A stretch of 64,000 nucleotides of DNA from Fibrobacter sp. UWH6. Its GTDB lineage: Bacteria; Fibrobacterota; Fibrobacteria; Fibrobacterales; Fibrobacteraceae. Location: assembly GCF_900142465.1 (NCBI RefSeq), contig NZ_FRAX01000002.1, positions 124,001 to 188,000 on the forward strand. The letters run 5' to 3'. Under the pieces are notes generated by a model. The model did no database searches. It was not told the origin of the DNA and saw only the letters and a program-made list of their open reading frames with translations. The position numbers and the translations under genes are program-made. Position 1 is the first letter of the stretch, and the number at the start of each line of letters is the position of its first letter. Shown here one piece after another: positions 52,501 to 60,762 of the stretch.

Positions 52501-54198
52501 GTAACCAGGAGCGGCAAGGTGGGTACCACCCAGGTCCACTGCCAACTTGTTATCGATATAGACCCAAATGTCATCGTCACCGCGGAAGGAGAACTGCATA
52601 CCCGGACGGTAAACGAAGTGTGCGTGAGACTCGAAGCAGAACATCTGGTTGTTCATGCCAGAAATACGGGCATCCCAGGAAGTGTTGTCATAAACGTCGG
52701 GATTGGTACCGGAGTCGAATTCGCCGGCAGCCACAGGATAAAGGTCGATATAGGGGAGACCGCTCTTGGGTTCCAGGTCAGACCAGTCGGCCACGACACC
52801 CAGCTGAGCCTTAGCTGCAGCAGAAACCTTAGCCGGAGTACCGACACCGTATCTGACGTTGCCCAAACCCTTACGAGTAGCAGCAGCAGTAGCGCAAGTA
52901 CCAACACAAGTACCGAGAGTAACGGAGTCCTTAAGGTCATTCAAAATGGTAAATGCACCGGTGGGTTCGTTATAGCTATCGTATTCCCACATACCGTCAG
53001 AAGACTGGGTAAAGAGCACGTCGCGGCAATGCATAGCATTGACATTGGGAGTTTCGCGGAACATCACGTCAAAAGCTTCCTGACTTACAAAGCAGCCAGA
53101 AGCAGCATTGTAAGTCGGCTTCTTGGTCAGAGGATCCAGGAAGTCACCAACGATACCCTTGGTCACACCGATACAGGGAACAGTATTTGCAGCACCGCCA
53201 CCCGGGAAACCATAGGGAGCAGAAGCCACATAGCAACCGTTAGAAGCCACAGCAGGATAAGCATCGCAAGTGAATGCGCCATGGAGGGCGGCATCGGTAT
53301 CATAAAGGATTGCAGCCAAAGTATAGGAGCAGTTACCTTCGATTTCAGGGTCAACTACAGAGAAGAGCTTGCCATCCGGAGCTTCATCCGGGTCAGCAAT
53401 AAAGTAAAGTCTATCTACACCGTATGCATCGAAGAATGCTTCAACGTCAATGGCTTCAAGAGTGTTGTTCCAACCGTTGACACCGATTGCGTCGGCCAAC
53501 ATTTCGTCGGAATCCTTAAAGAGAACAAAAGAAGTGGGAAGATCTTCGTCCATCCACACAGCGTAGTACCATCCGCACATGGTGGGGTCAACCTTGAAGG
53601 GCTTACCACCAGCGTAGGTTCCATTGTCAGAATACATGGGAACGGAGGCCTTCCATTCTTCATCGTCCGGAACCAAGATGTAGAAGTACTTGATGTTGGG
53701 CTTTTTACCGTAAGAGATAAGAGTCTTGCCGGCCTGCTTGGGGTTTTCAAGAATGTAGACATCACCCTTGCTGTTGGGGCAGGCGAAGTCACGGTTGTTC
53801 ATGGGATAGTTGGGATCCTTGGCATTATCCTTCGGGATACCATTCCACTTGGCCGTCGTAATATAGCGGATCGTAGAATCCGACATCATCGTATACACGG
53901 TGAACGTGGAGTCGTAGGCTTCACCACCGATCTTGGAAAGGTCATATTCGTAATAACCAGTCGTTGCATTGTAGGTCATTACAGACGTAACCTTCTGCTT
54001 GTTATTCATAGCAGTGTAGAAAGTCACTGTCGGGGCATTATTAGCGCCCCATTCCAGAGGCGGCTGAAAATGCAGCGTACCGGAACAGCTAGACCAGGCG
54101 CTCTGCACTCCCATGAGCACCATACATGTACCCAGAATCCACTTAAAGGCTCCCGCGAGGAGAGTATTCTTCTTGTTCTTCATAGTATTATTATCCAT
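49546..54198 (-). CDS. Giant fibro-slime/PA14-domain surface protein
   Basis: About 1550 residues from the ATG at 54198, which follows GGAAGG by 10 nt; ATGs at 54219 and 54183 are alternatives. The signal peptide is KNTLLAGAFKWILGTCMVLM with cleavage near AWS. The fibro-slime/PA14-like core around residues 430-650 has FSFRGDDDIWVYIDNKLAVD, LGGTHLAAPGYVNLDEF and FFCDRRTDMSNVRI. A long beta-rich region with Ig/FlgD-like modules follows, ending near GRLVGTGAYITKIDTYVR; no type IX sorting tail is evident. Such proteins are outer-membrane proteins of Fibrobacter implicated in cellulose adhesion. The antisense phase is open for 1491 codons, so TTA/CTA/TCA codons are absent from nearly the whole gene, consistent with high expression. 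Confidence 0.88.
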   Translation of the reverse strand: MDNNTMKNKKNTLLAGAFKWILGTCMVLMGVQSAWSSCSGTLHFQPPLEWGANNAPTVTFYTAMNNKQKVTSVMTYNATTGYYEYDLSKIGGEAYDSTFTVYTMMSDSTIRYITTAKWNGIPKDNAKDPNYPMNNRDFACPNSKGDVYILENPKQAGKTLISYGKKPNIKYFYILVPDDEEWKASVPMYSDNGTYAGGKPFKVDPTMCGWYYAVWMDEDLPTSFVLFKDSDEMLADAIGVNGWNNTLEAIDVEAFFDAYGVDRLYFIADPDEAPDGKLFSVVDPEIEGNCSYTLAAILYDTDAALHGAFTCDAYPAVASNGCYVASAPYGFPGGGAANTVPCIGVTKGIVGDFLDPLTKKPTYNAASGCFVSQEAFDVMFRETPNVNAMHCRDVLFTQSSDGMWEYDSYNEPTGAFTILNDLKDSVTLGTCVGTCATAAATRKGLGNVRYGVGTPAKVSAAAKAQLGVVADWSDLEPKSGLPYIDLYPVAAGEFDSGTNPDVYDNTSWDARISGMNNQMFCFESHAHFVYRPGMQFSFRGDDDIWVYIDNKLAVDLGGTHLAAPGYVNLDEFTGAQGALVANKTYDIDIFFCDRRTDMSNVRIKTNMYIQQKTALTKEKTENYTPKNPEYQMCYTQTGEGSCAAAVSGDDKAIECCGADFVNKSECTSFKFQYYLVAGTKFPADLSSAQLLANDASIPGIDLSNPAVPKFTYEQIALPPGTWTVWAYIDGDKNKVYTYKSQGEVEVVFNNATALDTTEAENPCTKATCGFMGVEKSKYEVVDFAMGSDLVPVYISAIQVSSDSVLIKPNDARSVSYTLKSTTDRADGKNYLQYFVKEADGSFTPIDPGAARSFGPDGGIDTVYVTVDLGDMNYSMETYKISTASGKQALSLTFYLPQLAFVDSRDSNWKEITGDDPAAPGFEERWTDTDQDFNMVILKPSKQADGSFAYYKCDDCNVGLTMAAGVASEGLVLSASEPFENGFARVQIRCSGNECKTYRYDAENPANSNPARISISGNGSDAIMAHYHPIYFREPPVPVPQFADIFDVKGAPVEAMKIYSDYVASEYLDGVGDSIAIYFNRNIHKDSLPEQICILWDSVAADTIYPFKDGMSTLKADSVKYCNVIVNKTQYSCLNLDAATGYCDNRLEVGGLTLSSRIKTAGTGKVYSYASFDDNGKHIKQGFEGNIVDRIAPVPIEAIVISQKNKDGELSGYDNLTVILSEPVTLLDPTNTTSFDFYLNSATSLDSVAKFASATGPTGTVVTSSIVPVPSSREDGYGKIDVIYKTSSNALSPHAGDYLRLGGDLTKLIWRDNMDSTAYGANEMRTSFDVDYHWNSPTGYNETKRLPSRWVLVTGDAEVGVYDVNFAYTGNAAECLLDSCASPITAIPVSSLDGNEQVIKSKWGIPGHLVKSDMKALYDKKKVANEDVDMSDFYFYYKVEYFTNLGAYVASSSAKIYCDDDLNFQHNKKYFFGGAGKNCTTHGTNYYIGWNMTSDNGRLVGTGAYITKIDTYVRINGSKENRKDKTSMFGIKKSKNAYPIDRTWEDFKKNN
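53150..53259 (-). repeat. 110-bp tract identical to 58546-58655 (fibro-slime copy 1)
   Basis: Every one of 110 bases matches the copy in the second fibro-slime gene, including silent positions, although the flanks diverge. It encodes the segment from SNGCYVASAPYGFPGGGAAN to the KGIV following PCIGVT. Confidence 0.95.
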
Positions 54199-54252
54199 CA
54201 ATGGTTTTCCTTCCAACATTCTTTGGCATAACGGAAAGACCGGCCATTCCGA

Positions 54253-54300
54253 AATGCCACACCGGCTTGAAATTTATCCTTTTCTAGCGCAGAATGCCAC
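54253..54300. promoter_or_regulatory. Paired AATGCCAC direct repeats flanking a TAAATTTC box
   Basis: AATGCCAC occurs at 54253-54260 and 54293-54300, exactly 40 bp apart. Between them, minus-strand TAAATTTC (54269-54276) is one mismatch from TAnnTTTG. This is a possible promoter and operator for the fibro-slime gene. The whole divergent gap 54199-54486 is AT-rich and holds no other gene that I can see. Confidence 0.3.
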
Positions 54301-54486
54301 TCATTTTTTGAAATTTAAGTAAAAAAAGCGGTACGTTCTGTATACAAATGGTGGATATGTCGCATATTCGTGCATACATCACGCAAAATCGCGATAACAA
54401 AATTTTACATTTCATTTTTAGTTGCTTTTTTGAGCAAACCCTCTCATAAATTGTTAGATTTTCATACGGAATTCCAGGAGAGATTT

Positions 54487-55371
54487 ATGCAGGATATGGA
54501 CCAGACAATCGCCACCGCTGGCAACACGATCAAGTTTCCCACAGCGGAAATGCGCCCCCACCTGATAGTCCTGTACCCGCCCACTCACTTTAAGCAGATC
54601 CCCCTGTCCAAGGGAATAACAGTCCTTGGCCGCGGAACCGACGCAAACGTTCGACTGGACGATGAACTGGTCAGCCGTAAGCACTGTCAACTTTACTTTG
54701 ACGGCCGTTTCGTTACTGTTTCCGACATGGGCAGCACCAACGGAACCTATGTAGACGGCAATCCGGTCACCACCTGCAAGCTGGAATCCGACAATAGACT
54801 GCAAATCGGAAAAATGGTGCTGAAGGTCGATTATAAGGACCCCACCGAAGAAGCTTTTGACCAAAAACTGTATGAAGCCGCCACGAAGGACCCCCTGACA
54901 CAGATCAACAACCGCAGAACCTTCATGGACCGCAGCCTGGGAGAACTGGCCCTGGCCCGCCGCAATAACTATTACGTCCACTGCATCATGCTGGACATCG
55001 ACCACTTCAAGAAGGTCAACGACACCTGGGGACACCAGTGCGGAGACGCCATTCTCAAGGAAGTGGCCACCATCATCAAGGATGAAAAGCGAGAATCCGA
55101 CCTTCTTGCCCGCTACGGCGGTGAAGAATTCGTGCTGTTACTCTCTGGCGTAGGTGTCGAAGACGCAAAGAAAAGTGCCGAACGTTTCCGTTCTGCCATC
55201 GAGCGTCACCATTTTTCCTGGAAAGACACGATTGTTCCCGTGACAATCTCCCTAGGTTTGTCAAGCAGACAGGGAGAGCAAATCGGTAAAATGGAAGATC
55301 TGATAGCCTCAAGCGATAAACTTCTCTATATCGCCAAGGAAAACGGCAGAAATCAGGTGGTTTCCGAGTAA
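54487..55371 (+). CDS. FHA-GGDEF protein, diguanylate cyclase
   Basis: 294 residues from the ATG at 54487, chosen for the AGGAGAG ribosome site 4 nt upstream; an in-frame ATG at 54370 lacks one. An FHA domain (about 25-115) has ITVLGRGTDANVRLDDELVS, RKHCQLYFDG and DMGSTNGTYVDG, with the phosphothreonine-binding Arg, Ser, Asn residues. A GGDEF domain follows: MLDIDHFKKVNDTWGHQCGD and active site RYGGEEF (211-215). An inhibitory I-site RESD lies exactly five residues before GGEEF. It should make c-di-GMP in response to a phosphoprotein. It is divergent from the fibro-slime gene and close to CotH-rich loci, so a link to Thr-phosphorylation is worth testing. Confidence 0.93.
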   Translation: MQDMDQTIATAGNTIKFPTAEMRPHLIVLYPPTHFKQIPLSKGITVLGRGTDANVRLDDELVSRKHCQLYFDGRFVTVSDMGSTNGTYVDGNPVTTCKLESDNRLQIGKMVLKVDYKDPTEEAFDQKLYEAATKDPLTQINNRRTFMDRSLGELALARRNNYYVHCIMLDIDHFKKVNDTWGHQCGDAILKEVATIIKDEKRESDLLARYGGEEFVLLLSGVGVEDAKKSAERFRSAIERHHFSWKDTIVPVTISLGLSSRQGEQIGKMEDLIASSDKLLYIAKENGRNQVVSE

Positions 55372-55424
55372 AGCCCTCCAAATCTTGCCTTACAGGGAGC
55401 CTTTTTCTAAATTGCGCTCCCGAA

Positions 55425-56810
55425 ATGACAAAAATACACTCAGAAAGACTGAATTCCTTCGGAACAGCCAGCATCCCCAAGCTGGTTTTGCAGTTTTCCG
55501 TTCCCGCCATCATCAGTATGGTGGTCAATGCACTATATAATATAGTGGACCGTTTTTTCGTAGGTCAGGGCGTGGGCAGCCTGGGCATCGCAGGCATCAC
55601 CCTCTGCTTCCCCATCGCCCTATTCATTATGGCCATGTCCATGATCGTGGGCGTAGGCGGCAACACCCTTTTCTCGATCCGTCTGGGCGAAAAGAAGTAC
55701 CAGCAGGCAGCCATCATCCTGAACAACTCCTTTGTGCTGCTTATTATAATGGCAGTGGGAGCCTTCGCCTTTGGCGAAATCTTCATGGAACCCCTCCTCA
55801 GGCTGTTCGGCGCCAGCGACCAGACCCTCCCCGTAGCCAGCAGCTACATGCGCATCATCTTGCTGGGTGCAGTTTTCCAGACCGTGGCCCCGGGCATGAA
55901 CCACTTCATCCGTTCTATGGGTCACCCCAAGACAGCCATGTTCCGCGAAATTATCGGCGCCGTCACTAATGTGGCACTGGACTACATCTTTATCATGCGC
56001 CTCCACTGGGGAATCGAGGGCGCCGCCTGGGCAACCATCTGCTCCCAGCTGGTCAGCAGCATTCTCATCACCCAGTTCTTCCTGAAAAAGAGTACGCCGG
56101 TGAAGATCAATCGACGCTACATGAAGTTGCGCGCCCCCTTTGTGCGCAAGATCTACATTCTGGGCCAGCCTCCTTCTGTAATGCAGATTTGCAACAGCCT
56201 CATGAACGCAATTCTCGCCTGGAGCCTGACTACCTACGGAAACAAGAGCATTGAAGCCACCTCCACCATGTCCGGCGGCGACATGGCCATTTCCGCTTTC
56301 GGCATCCTGAACAGCATCGTCTCTATTATCGTGCTGCCCCTGCTTGGTTTTGTAAACGGAACCCAGCCCATCGTGGGGTACAATTACGGAGCCAAGCTCT
56401 ACACCCGAGTCAAGAGCGTGGTCAAGTTTGCCTACCTTTACGCCATGATTTTCATGGTTCTGGCATGGGCTTTGGTCCAGTGGCAGGCCCCCGCCTTTGT
56501 AGCCCCCTTCGCCCCAGGCGACCTGAGAATGCAGGAAGTGGCTGCCAAGGCATTGCGCCTGTTCACCTGCACAATTTTCATGGTCCCGTGCGGTATGATT
56601 GCAGGTAGCTTTTTCCAGGGAACCGGAAAGGCAGGCAAGTCTATGTTCCTAAACGCTTGCCGTCAGCTGATCCTGTTCATCCCCTTCTTGATGATCCTCC
56701 CGCTGTTCTTCGGCCTAACCGGAGTTTTCTGCGCCCAGCCCGTAGCCGACGTGGGAACCGCATTTATCGGTTTGTATATGCTCCGTAAGGAATGGAAGCG
56801 AATGGTTTAA
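55425..56810 (+). CDS. MATE-family multidrug/Na+ exporter
   Basis: A 461-residue membrane protein with 12 hydrophobic segments. VLQFSVPAIISMVVNALYNI, VDRFFVGQGVGSLGIAGITL and GMNHFIRSMGHPKTAMFREI are MATE signatures; the second half repeats the pattern (LGFVNGTQPIVGYNYGAKLY). It exports cationic drugs or metabolites using Na+ or H+. It is tandem with the FHA-GGDEF gene (53 nt gap, no terminator seen), so co-transcription is possible. A terminator hairpin follows. Confidence 0.93.
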   Translation: MTKIHSERLNSFGTASIPKLVLQFSVPAIISMVVNALYNIVDRFFVGQGVGSLGIAGITLCFPIALFIMAMSMIVGVGGNTLFSIRLGEKKYQQAAIILNNSFVLLIIMAVGAFAFGEIFMEPLLRLFGASDQTLPVASSYMRIILLGAVFQTVAPGMNHFIRSMGHPKTAMFREIIGAVTNVALDYIFIMRLHWGIEGAAWATICSQLVSSILITQFFLKKSTPVKINRRYMKLRAPFVRKIYILGQPPSVMQICNSLMNAILAWSLTTYGNKSIEATSTMSGGDMAISAFGILNSIVSIIVLPLLGFVNGTQPIVGYNYGAKLYTRVKSVVKFAYLYAMIFMVLAWALVQWQAPAFVAPFAPGDLRMQEVAAKALRLFTCTIFMVPCGMIAGSFFQGTGKAGKSMFLNACRQLILFIPFLMILPLFFGLTGVFCAQPVADVGTAFIGLYMLRKEWKRMV

Positions 56811-56858
56811 CCAGCAATCCGTTGAACTAATTAAACGTTTATCAATAGACATGCAAAA

Positions 56859-56880
56859 AGCCAGCGCCTTTGCGCTGGCT
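56859..56880. terminator. Bidirectional terminator between MATE and fibro-slime genes
   Basis: Perfect 9-bp stem AGCCAGCGC/GCGCTGGCT with a 4-nt loop. The better U-tract is on the minus strand (TTTTTGCAT), so it fits the convergent fibro-slime gene best. Confidence 0.85.
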
Positions 56881-56909
56881 TAATGTTTATCTAAACCGTT
56901 AGATTGTCT

Positions 56910-59555
56910 TTACTTGAACTTCACAATTTCATGGTGACGGCCGGAACGGACAACGAAGGTACCCTTGCTAGGAGCGACCACCTTAGTCTCGCTCGTTGAA
57001 ACGGTCCCAGAAGCTACAACAGATCCAAGCATATCCATCACCTCGTAGGATTTGGGCTGAGATGCGATCTCTTCGTTAAAGACAATCACGAAAGTAAAGG
57101 GAGCAACCATCTTTACGCGGAATGTAGGTTCAGCATAATTGCGGTCTTCATCATCCTTTTCATCACTGCTGTCATTCTTTCCATTTTCCTTAGAACTGGA
57201 GCTGGAAGGATCGACATTGCCGTTACCGTTTTCTGCTCCTTCAGGATTCTTACCATCTTCGGTAGCAGAAGCAGATGAACCGGCAACAGGATTTTCTTCG
57301 GAACCGCCATTGCTGTTAGAAGAGCCGTCCAATTCGCCTCCGTTGGAACCACTATCGGAGCTGCTGATTTCTTCTTCGAAGGTTCCATTTTCATCAATGG
57401 TAAAGGTCATGATCTTCTTTGTAGATTTATTGATTTCAATAAAGATGCTCCAACGGCCGGGAGCCAGCTTCATCTTGTCATAATAGATCATAGGTACCGA
57501 GGGATCAGTCAGATCAATGCCACCCACGTTCACTTCACCGGCAGTCAACATCTTTGCGGTAGACTTATCCAGGGTTCCTCCGCTTACTAGATAATAAGAC
57601 GGAGTCAATCCCAGGGAAGCAAGTTCATTACCGCAAGTTTCTACGTTCTCACCACCATTCAGGGCAGCAGCGCAGGATCCGCCATTGCTTACGCTATAGC
57701 ATACACCATAAGTGTAAGTTCCGCTGGCAGTTTTTTTCTTGCTCACCGTTAGACTCTTCTTCTGCTGAAGATACATATTGGTACTGATACGGATGTTACT
57801 CATATCGGTTCGACGGTCACAGAAGAAGATGTCGATATCGTAAGTTTTTCCAGCAACGAGATTACCCTGAGCCCCCTTAAATTCATCCAGGTTTACATAA
57901 CCAGGAGCAGCCATATGGGTTCCGCCCAAGTCAACAGCGAGTCGGTTGTCGATGAACACCCAGATATCATCATCGCCGCGGAAGGAGAACTGCATACCGG
58001 GGCGATAAACGAAGTGGGCATGAGACTCAAAGCAGAAGTGCTGATTTCCCTTGCTCTTTATGCGCAAATCCCAAGACAGATTGTCGTACACGTCAGGATT
58101 CGTTCCCGAATCAAACTCACCAGAAGCCGTGGGGTACAGGTCAATATACGGAAGCCCCGTCGTAGGTTCGATGTCGGCCCAGTTTTCCACTTTACCCAAC
58201 AACGAAATTGCAGCGCTAGAAACATAGCTCAGTGAACCAGCACCATATCTCACATTTCCGAGTACGTTACGGAGTGTAGCGGCAGTGGCGCAGGTACCAG
58301 TACATACCCCGGCAGCAACAGAATCCTGAAGGTCATTCAAAATGGTAAATGCGCCAGTAGGTTCATTCTGACTGTCATATTCCCACTTGCCGTCTGCTGT
58401 CTGAGAAAAGGGCACATCGCGACAATGCACGGAATTAACGCCCGGAGTTTCGCGGAACATCACGTCAAAGGCTTCCTTACTGGGGAAACAGCCACTGGCA
58501 GGATTATAAGTCGGCTTCTTGGTAACAGGATCCAGATTTTCATTGACGATACCCTTGGTCACACCGATACAGGGAACAGTATTTGCAGCACCGCCACCCG
58601 GGAAACCATAGGGAGCAGAAGCCACATAGCAACCGTTAGAAGCCACAGCAGGATAGGCATCACAGGTAAAGGAACCATGGAGAGATGCATCGGTATCATA
58701 GAGAACAGCCGCCATGGAATAGGTACAGTTACCCTCAATTTCAGGATCATTCAAGGAAATCACCTTGCCATCGGGGGATTCGCCCGGATCAGCAATAAAG
58801 AACAGTTCGTCAACGCCATAGCCTTCATACAATGCGGCAGAAGCGATAGGAGTCAACTTAGAAGCGCCCCATCCATCAATACCAATTGCATCATCAAGAG
58901 ATTCATCTTCAGCCTTGAAGAAAATCAGATTTTCAGGCAGTTCTTCATCCATCCACACTGCGTAATACCAGCCGCACATATCGGGAGCGACCTTCAGATA
59001 CTGGCGGTTTTTATAGGTACCATCACCGGAATACATGGGAACGGAAGCCTTCCACTCTTCATCGTCGGGTACAAGGACATAGAAGTACTTGATATCAGGC
59101 TTTTGGGAAGAAATCAAAGTAGATCCAGGCTTCTTGGGATTTTCCATCACATAGACATCGCCGTCATCTGTCGGACAGGGAATATCAAGATGGCTAGGAA
59201 TAAGCATAGAATACATAGATTCGTAGCCGTTCCATTTAGACGCAAGAACATAATACAGTTCAGTACGGCCATAAGCAGAAGATCCCGAATTGACCTTAAC
59301 CATATGCTGGATACCAAACTTTTCCTCAGGGCTCGAATACACGCTTTGATTTACCTTAATATCATAAAAACCGGTAGCCGAATTGAACATGTCTTCTGTA
59401 ATGGCAAAAGTCTTGTTCAAAATGACGACATCCATTGCGCCAGACCATTCAGCCGGTTTCTGAAAATGAATTGTTCCAGAACATGTGGCGAAAGCACTTT
59501 CGGAGCAAGCAAAAATCGCAGCGACACTCAGCAAACTTTTAATAAACTTCTTCAT
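56910..59555 (-). CDS. Fibro-slime/PA14-domain protein with C-terminal sorting tail
   Basis: An 881-residue secreted protein. The signal peptide is MKKFIKSLLSVAAIFACSES, with cleavage near AFA. The N-terminal region and fibro-slime core parallel the protein at 49546, with FSFRGDDDIWVFIDNRLAVD and FFCDRRTDMSNIRI around residues 500-610. A Ser/Gly/Asn/Glu-rich linker (about 745-805) precedes a C-terminal module ending GTFVVRSGRHHEIVKFK. This resembles type IX (Por) secretion sorting domains. Surface display and adhesion to plant polysaccharide are inferred from the family. GGAGG lies 6 nt before the ATG. It follows the outer-membrane barrel gene by 12 nt, in the operon 61248-56910. Confidence 0.9.
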   Translation of the reverse strand: MKKFIKSLLSVAAIFACSESAFATCSGTIHFQKPAEWSGAMDVVILNKTFAITEDMFNSATGFYDIKVNQSVYSSPEEKFGIQHMVKVNSGSSAYGRTELYYVLASKWNGYESMYSMLIPSHLDIPCPTDDGDVYVMENPKKPGSTLISSQKPDIKYFYVLVPDDEEWKASVPMYSGDGTYKNRQYLKVAPDMCGWYYAVWMDEELPENLIFFKAEDESLDDAIGIDGWGASKLTPIASAALYEGYGVDELFFIADPGESPDGKVISLNDPEIEGNCTYSMAAVLYDTDASLHGSFTCDAYPAVASNGCYVASAPYGFPGGGAANTVPCIGVTKGIVNENLDPVTKKPTYNPASGCFPSKEAFDVMFRETPGVNSVHCRDVPFSQTADGKWEYDSQNEPTGAFTILNDLQDSVAAGVCTGTCATAATLRNVLGNVRYGAGSLSYVSSAAISLLGKVENWADIEPTTGLPYIDLYPTASGEFDSGTNPDVYDNLSWDLRIKSKGNQHFCFESHAHFVYRPGMQFSFRGDDDIWVFIDNRLAVDLGGTHMAAPGYVNLDEFKGAQGNLVAGKTYDIDIFFCDRRTDMSNIRISTNMYLQQKKSLTVSKKKTASGTYTYGVCYSVSNGGSCAAALNGGENVETCGNELASLGLTPSYYLVSGGTLDKSTAKMLTAGEVNVGGIDLTDPSVPMIYYDKMKLAPGRWSIFIEINKSTKKIMTFTIDENGTFEEEISSSDSGSNGGELDGSSNSNGGSEENPVAGSSASATEDGKNPEGAENGNGNVDPSSSSSKENGKNDSSDEKDDEDRNYAEPTFRVKMVAPFTFVIVFNEEIASQPKSYEVMDMLGSVVASGTVSTSETKVVAPSKGTFVVRSGRHHEIVKFK
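58546..58655 (-). repeat. 110-bp tract identical to 53150-53259 (fibro-slime copy 2)
   Basis: Perfect match over 110 bases to the first fibro-slime gene. The bases immediately outside differ at both ends, and surrounding protein sequence is similar but not identical, which points to local gene conversion. Confidence 0.95.
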
Positions 59556-59567
59556 GTCACCCTCCTA

Positions 59568-60710
59568 TTACAAGAACCAGAAGGTTAAATTAAACTGTCC
59601 CTGCCAAGTCTTGGGCGCATCATCAGCATCGTTTAAGGCAGTGATACCCATAACAAAACGCAAGCTCATGTCAAGGGCCTTTGTACCGATGTACTTCGTG
59701 GAACCGACACCAATGACTGCATCCATTTCAAACACATCGCTCACGTCATGTTCGCGGAAAGTCTGCTTTCCGAAATCATCTTCGATAACAGTCTTACTCT
59801 TGGAATAAAGGGCGAAAGACGCCTGGGGGCCCACTTCCAGGAAAGCCACATTCGGCAAGGCGAAACGAGCCAATACCGGCACATCGATACGAAGCTGCTT
59901 GACGTAATATTCAATGGTCATGTCTGACTTTTCGGGAAGTCGATCAGAATCATCCCAAGTAAGAATCACAGATATGTCCGCTTCGCTGCTTGCATAACGA
60001 TAAGCCCCGCCCACTTCCACATGGACACCGGCAAATTCACTGGGCATGTACAGCACGCTAAGGCCGGCATTATAACCAAGACCCCAGAAATTGCCCAGAA
60101 TATCATCGGCCCCGGAAGTCTTGATGGAATAGCCCGAAGCACTCTTACCGAGGGAACCGAATCCAAGCTTTGTGTCGTAGAAATCGTTATAGGTTCCAGC
60201 AGCAAATACACCCGCGAAGAATTTCTTGCGGTCATCATTTGCGGGAACAGACGAAGTGGAGTTGACCGCAGGTTGTGAACCAAAAGGAACAAAGCTATCG
60301 CCATCCTGTGCAGCAGGAACGGCAGCAGGTGCCGCAGCATTTGCATTCCCAGTAAAAGTCCATTGCAGTCCTTCTTGCTGAGCCGCAGCAGGAGCGGCAG
60401 TGGCAGGAGCGGCCGCAGTTTTAGATTCGGCAGAGGGAGCCGGGGCGGGAGCTGCCTGACTAGGAGCAGCCGGTTCCGCAATTTCTACAAAACCGTGATC
60501 CTGAGGTGAGGGAGGCACAGGCGGAATTTCATCCTCCTGAACCGCCACAGGCGCAGGCAACGCTTCAGCGGGAGCAGCATTCCCATCGGCAACGGCACCC
60601 GTTGCAGGAGCGGCGGGCTCATCATCCCATCCAACATCAGCAGAATCCCAGTTTCCCTGGGCAAAGGCGGAAGCAAAGCAAATTCCCAGCAGGGCCATCA
60701 GTCGCTTCAT
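59568..60710 (-). CDS. Outer-membrane beta-barrel protein with Ala/Pro-rich linker
   Basis: A 380-residue protein with signal peptide MKRLMALLGICFASAFA. Residues about 25-170 are an Ala/Pro/Glu-rich low-complexity linker (PAPAPSAESKTAAAPATAAP is representative). Residues about 180-380 look like an eight-stranded outer-membrane barrel of the PorT/OmpA-like class: KKFFAGVFAAGTYNDFYDTK, MPSEFAGVHVEVGGAYRY, and a terminal strand TWQGQFNLTFWFL ending in an aromatic. The linker could span the periplasm or contact peptidoglycan. GGAGA lies 6 nt before the ATG. It sits between a lipoprotein gene and the fibro-slime gene, so it may anchor or export that protein; this is inference. Confidence 0.82.
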   Translation of the reverse strand: MKRLMALLGICFASAFAQGNWDSADVGWDDEPAAPATGAVADGNAAPAEALPAPVAVQEDEIPPVPPSPQDHGFVEIAEPAAPSQAAPAPAPSAESKTAAAPATAAPAAAQQEGLQWTFTGNANAAAPAAVPAAQDGDSFVPFGSQPAVNSTSSVPANDDRKKFFAGVFAAGTYNDFYDTKLGFGSLGKSASGYSIKTSGADDILGNFWGLGYNAGLSVLYMPSEFAGVHVEVGGAYRYASSEADISVILTWDDSDRLPEKSDMTIEYYVKQLRIDVPVLARFALPNVAFLEVGPQASFALYSKSKTVIEDDFGKQTFREHDVSDVFEMDAVIGVGSTKYIGTKALDMSLRFVMGITALNDADDAPKTWQGQFNLTFWFL

Positions 60711-60731
60711 ATCTTCTCCTTAAAGTTAAAA

Positions 60732-60751
60732 GTCAACTGTACCCAGTTGAC
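60732..60751 (-). terminator. Inverted repeat between lipoprotein and barrel genes, possible attenuator
   Basis: Perfect 7-bp stem GTCAACT/AGTTGAC with a 6-nt loop. On the minus strand it is followed by TTTTAA, just before the GGAGA site of the barrel gene. It may partially terminate, or separate expression levels within the operon. Confidence 0.5.
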
Positions 60752-60762
60752 TCCCATCATTA

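Noticed and set aside
49756-54231. 1491-codon open frame antisense to the giant fibro-slime gene
   Set aside because: It mirrors the codon phase of a clearly real gene and its translation has no domain, signal peptide or compositional sense; explained by codon bias.
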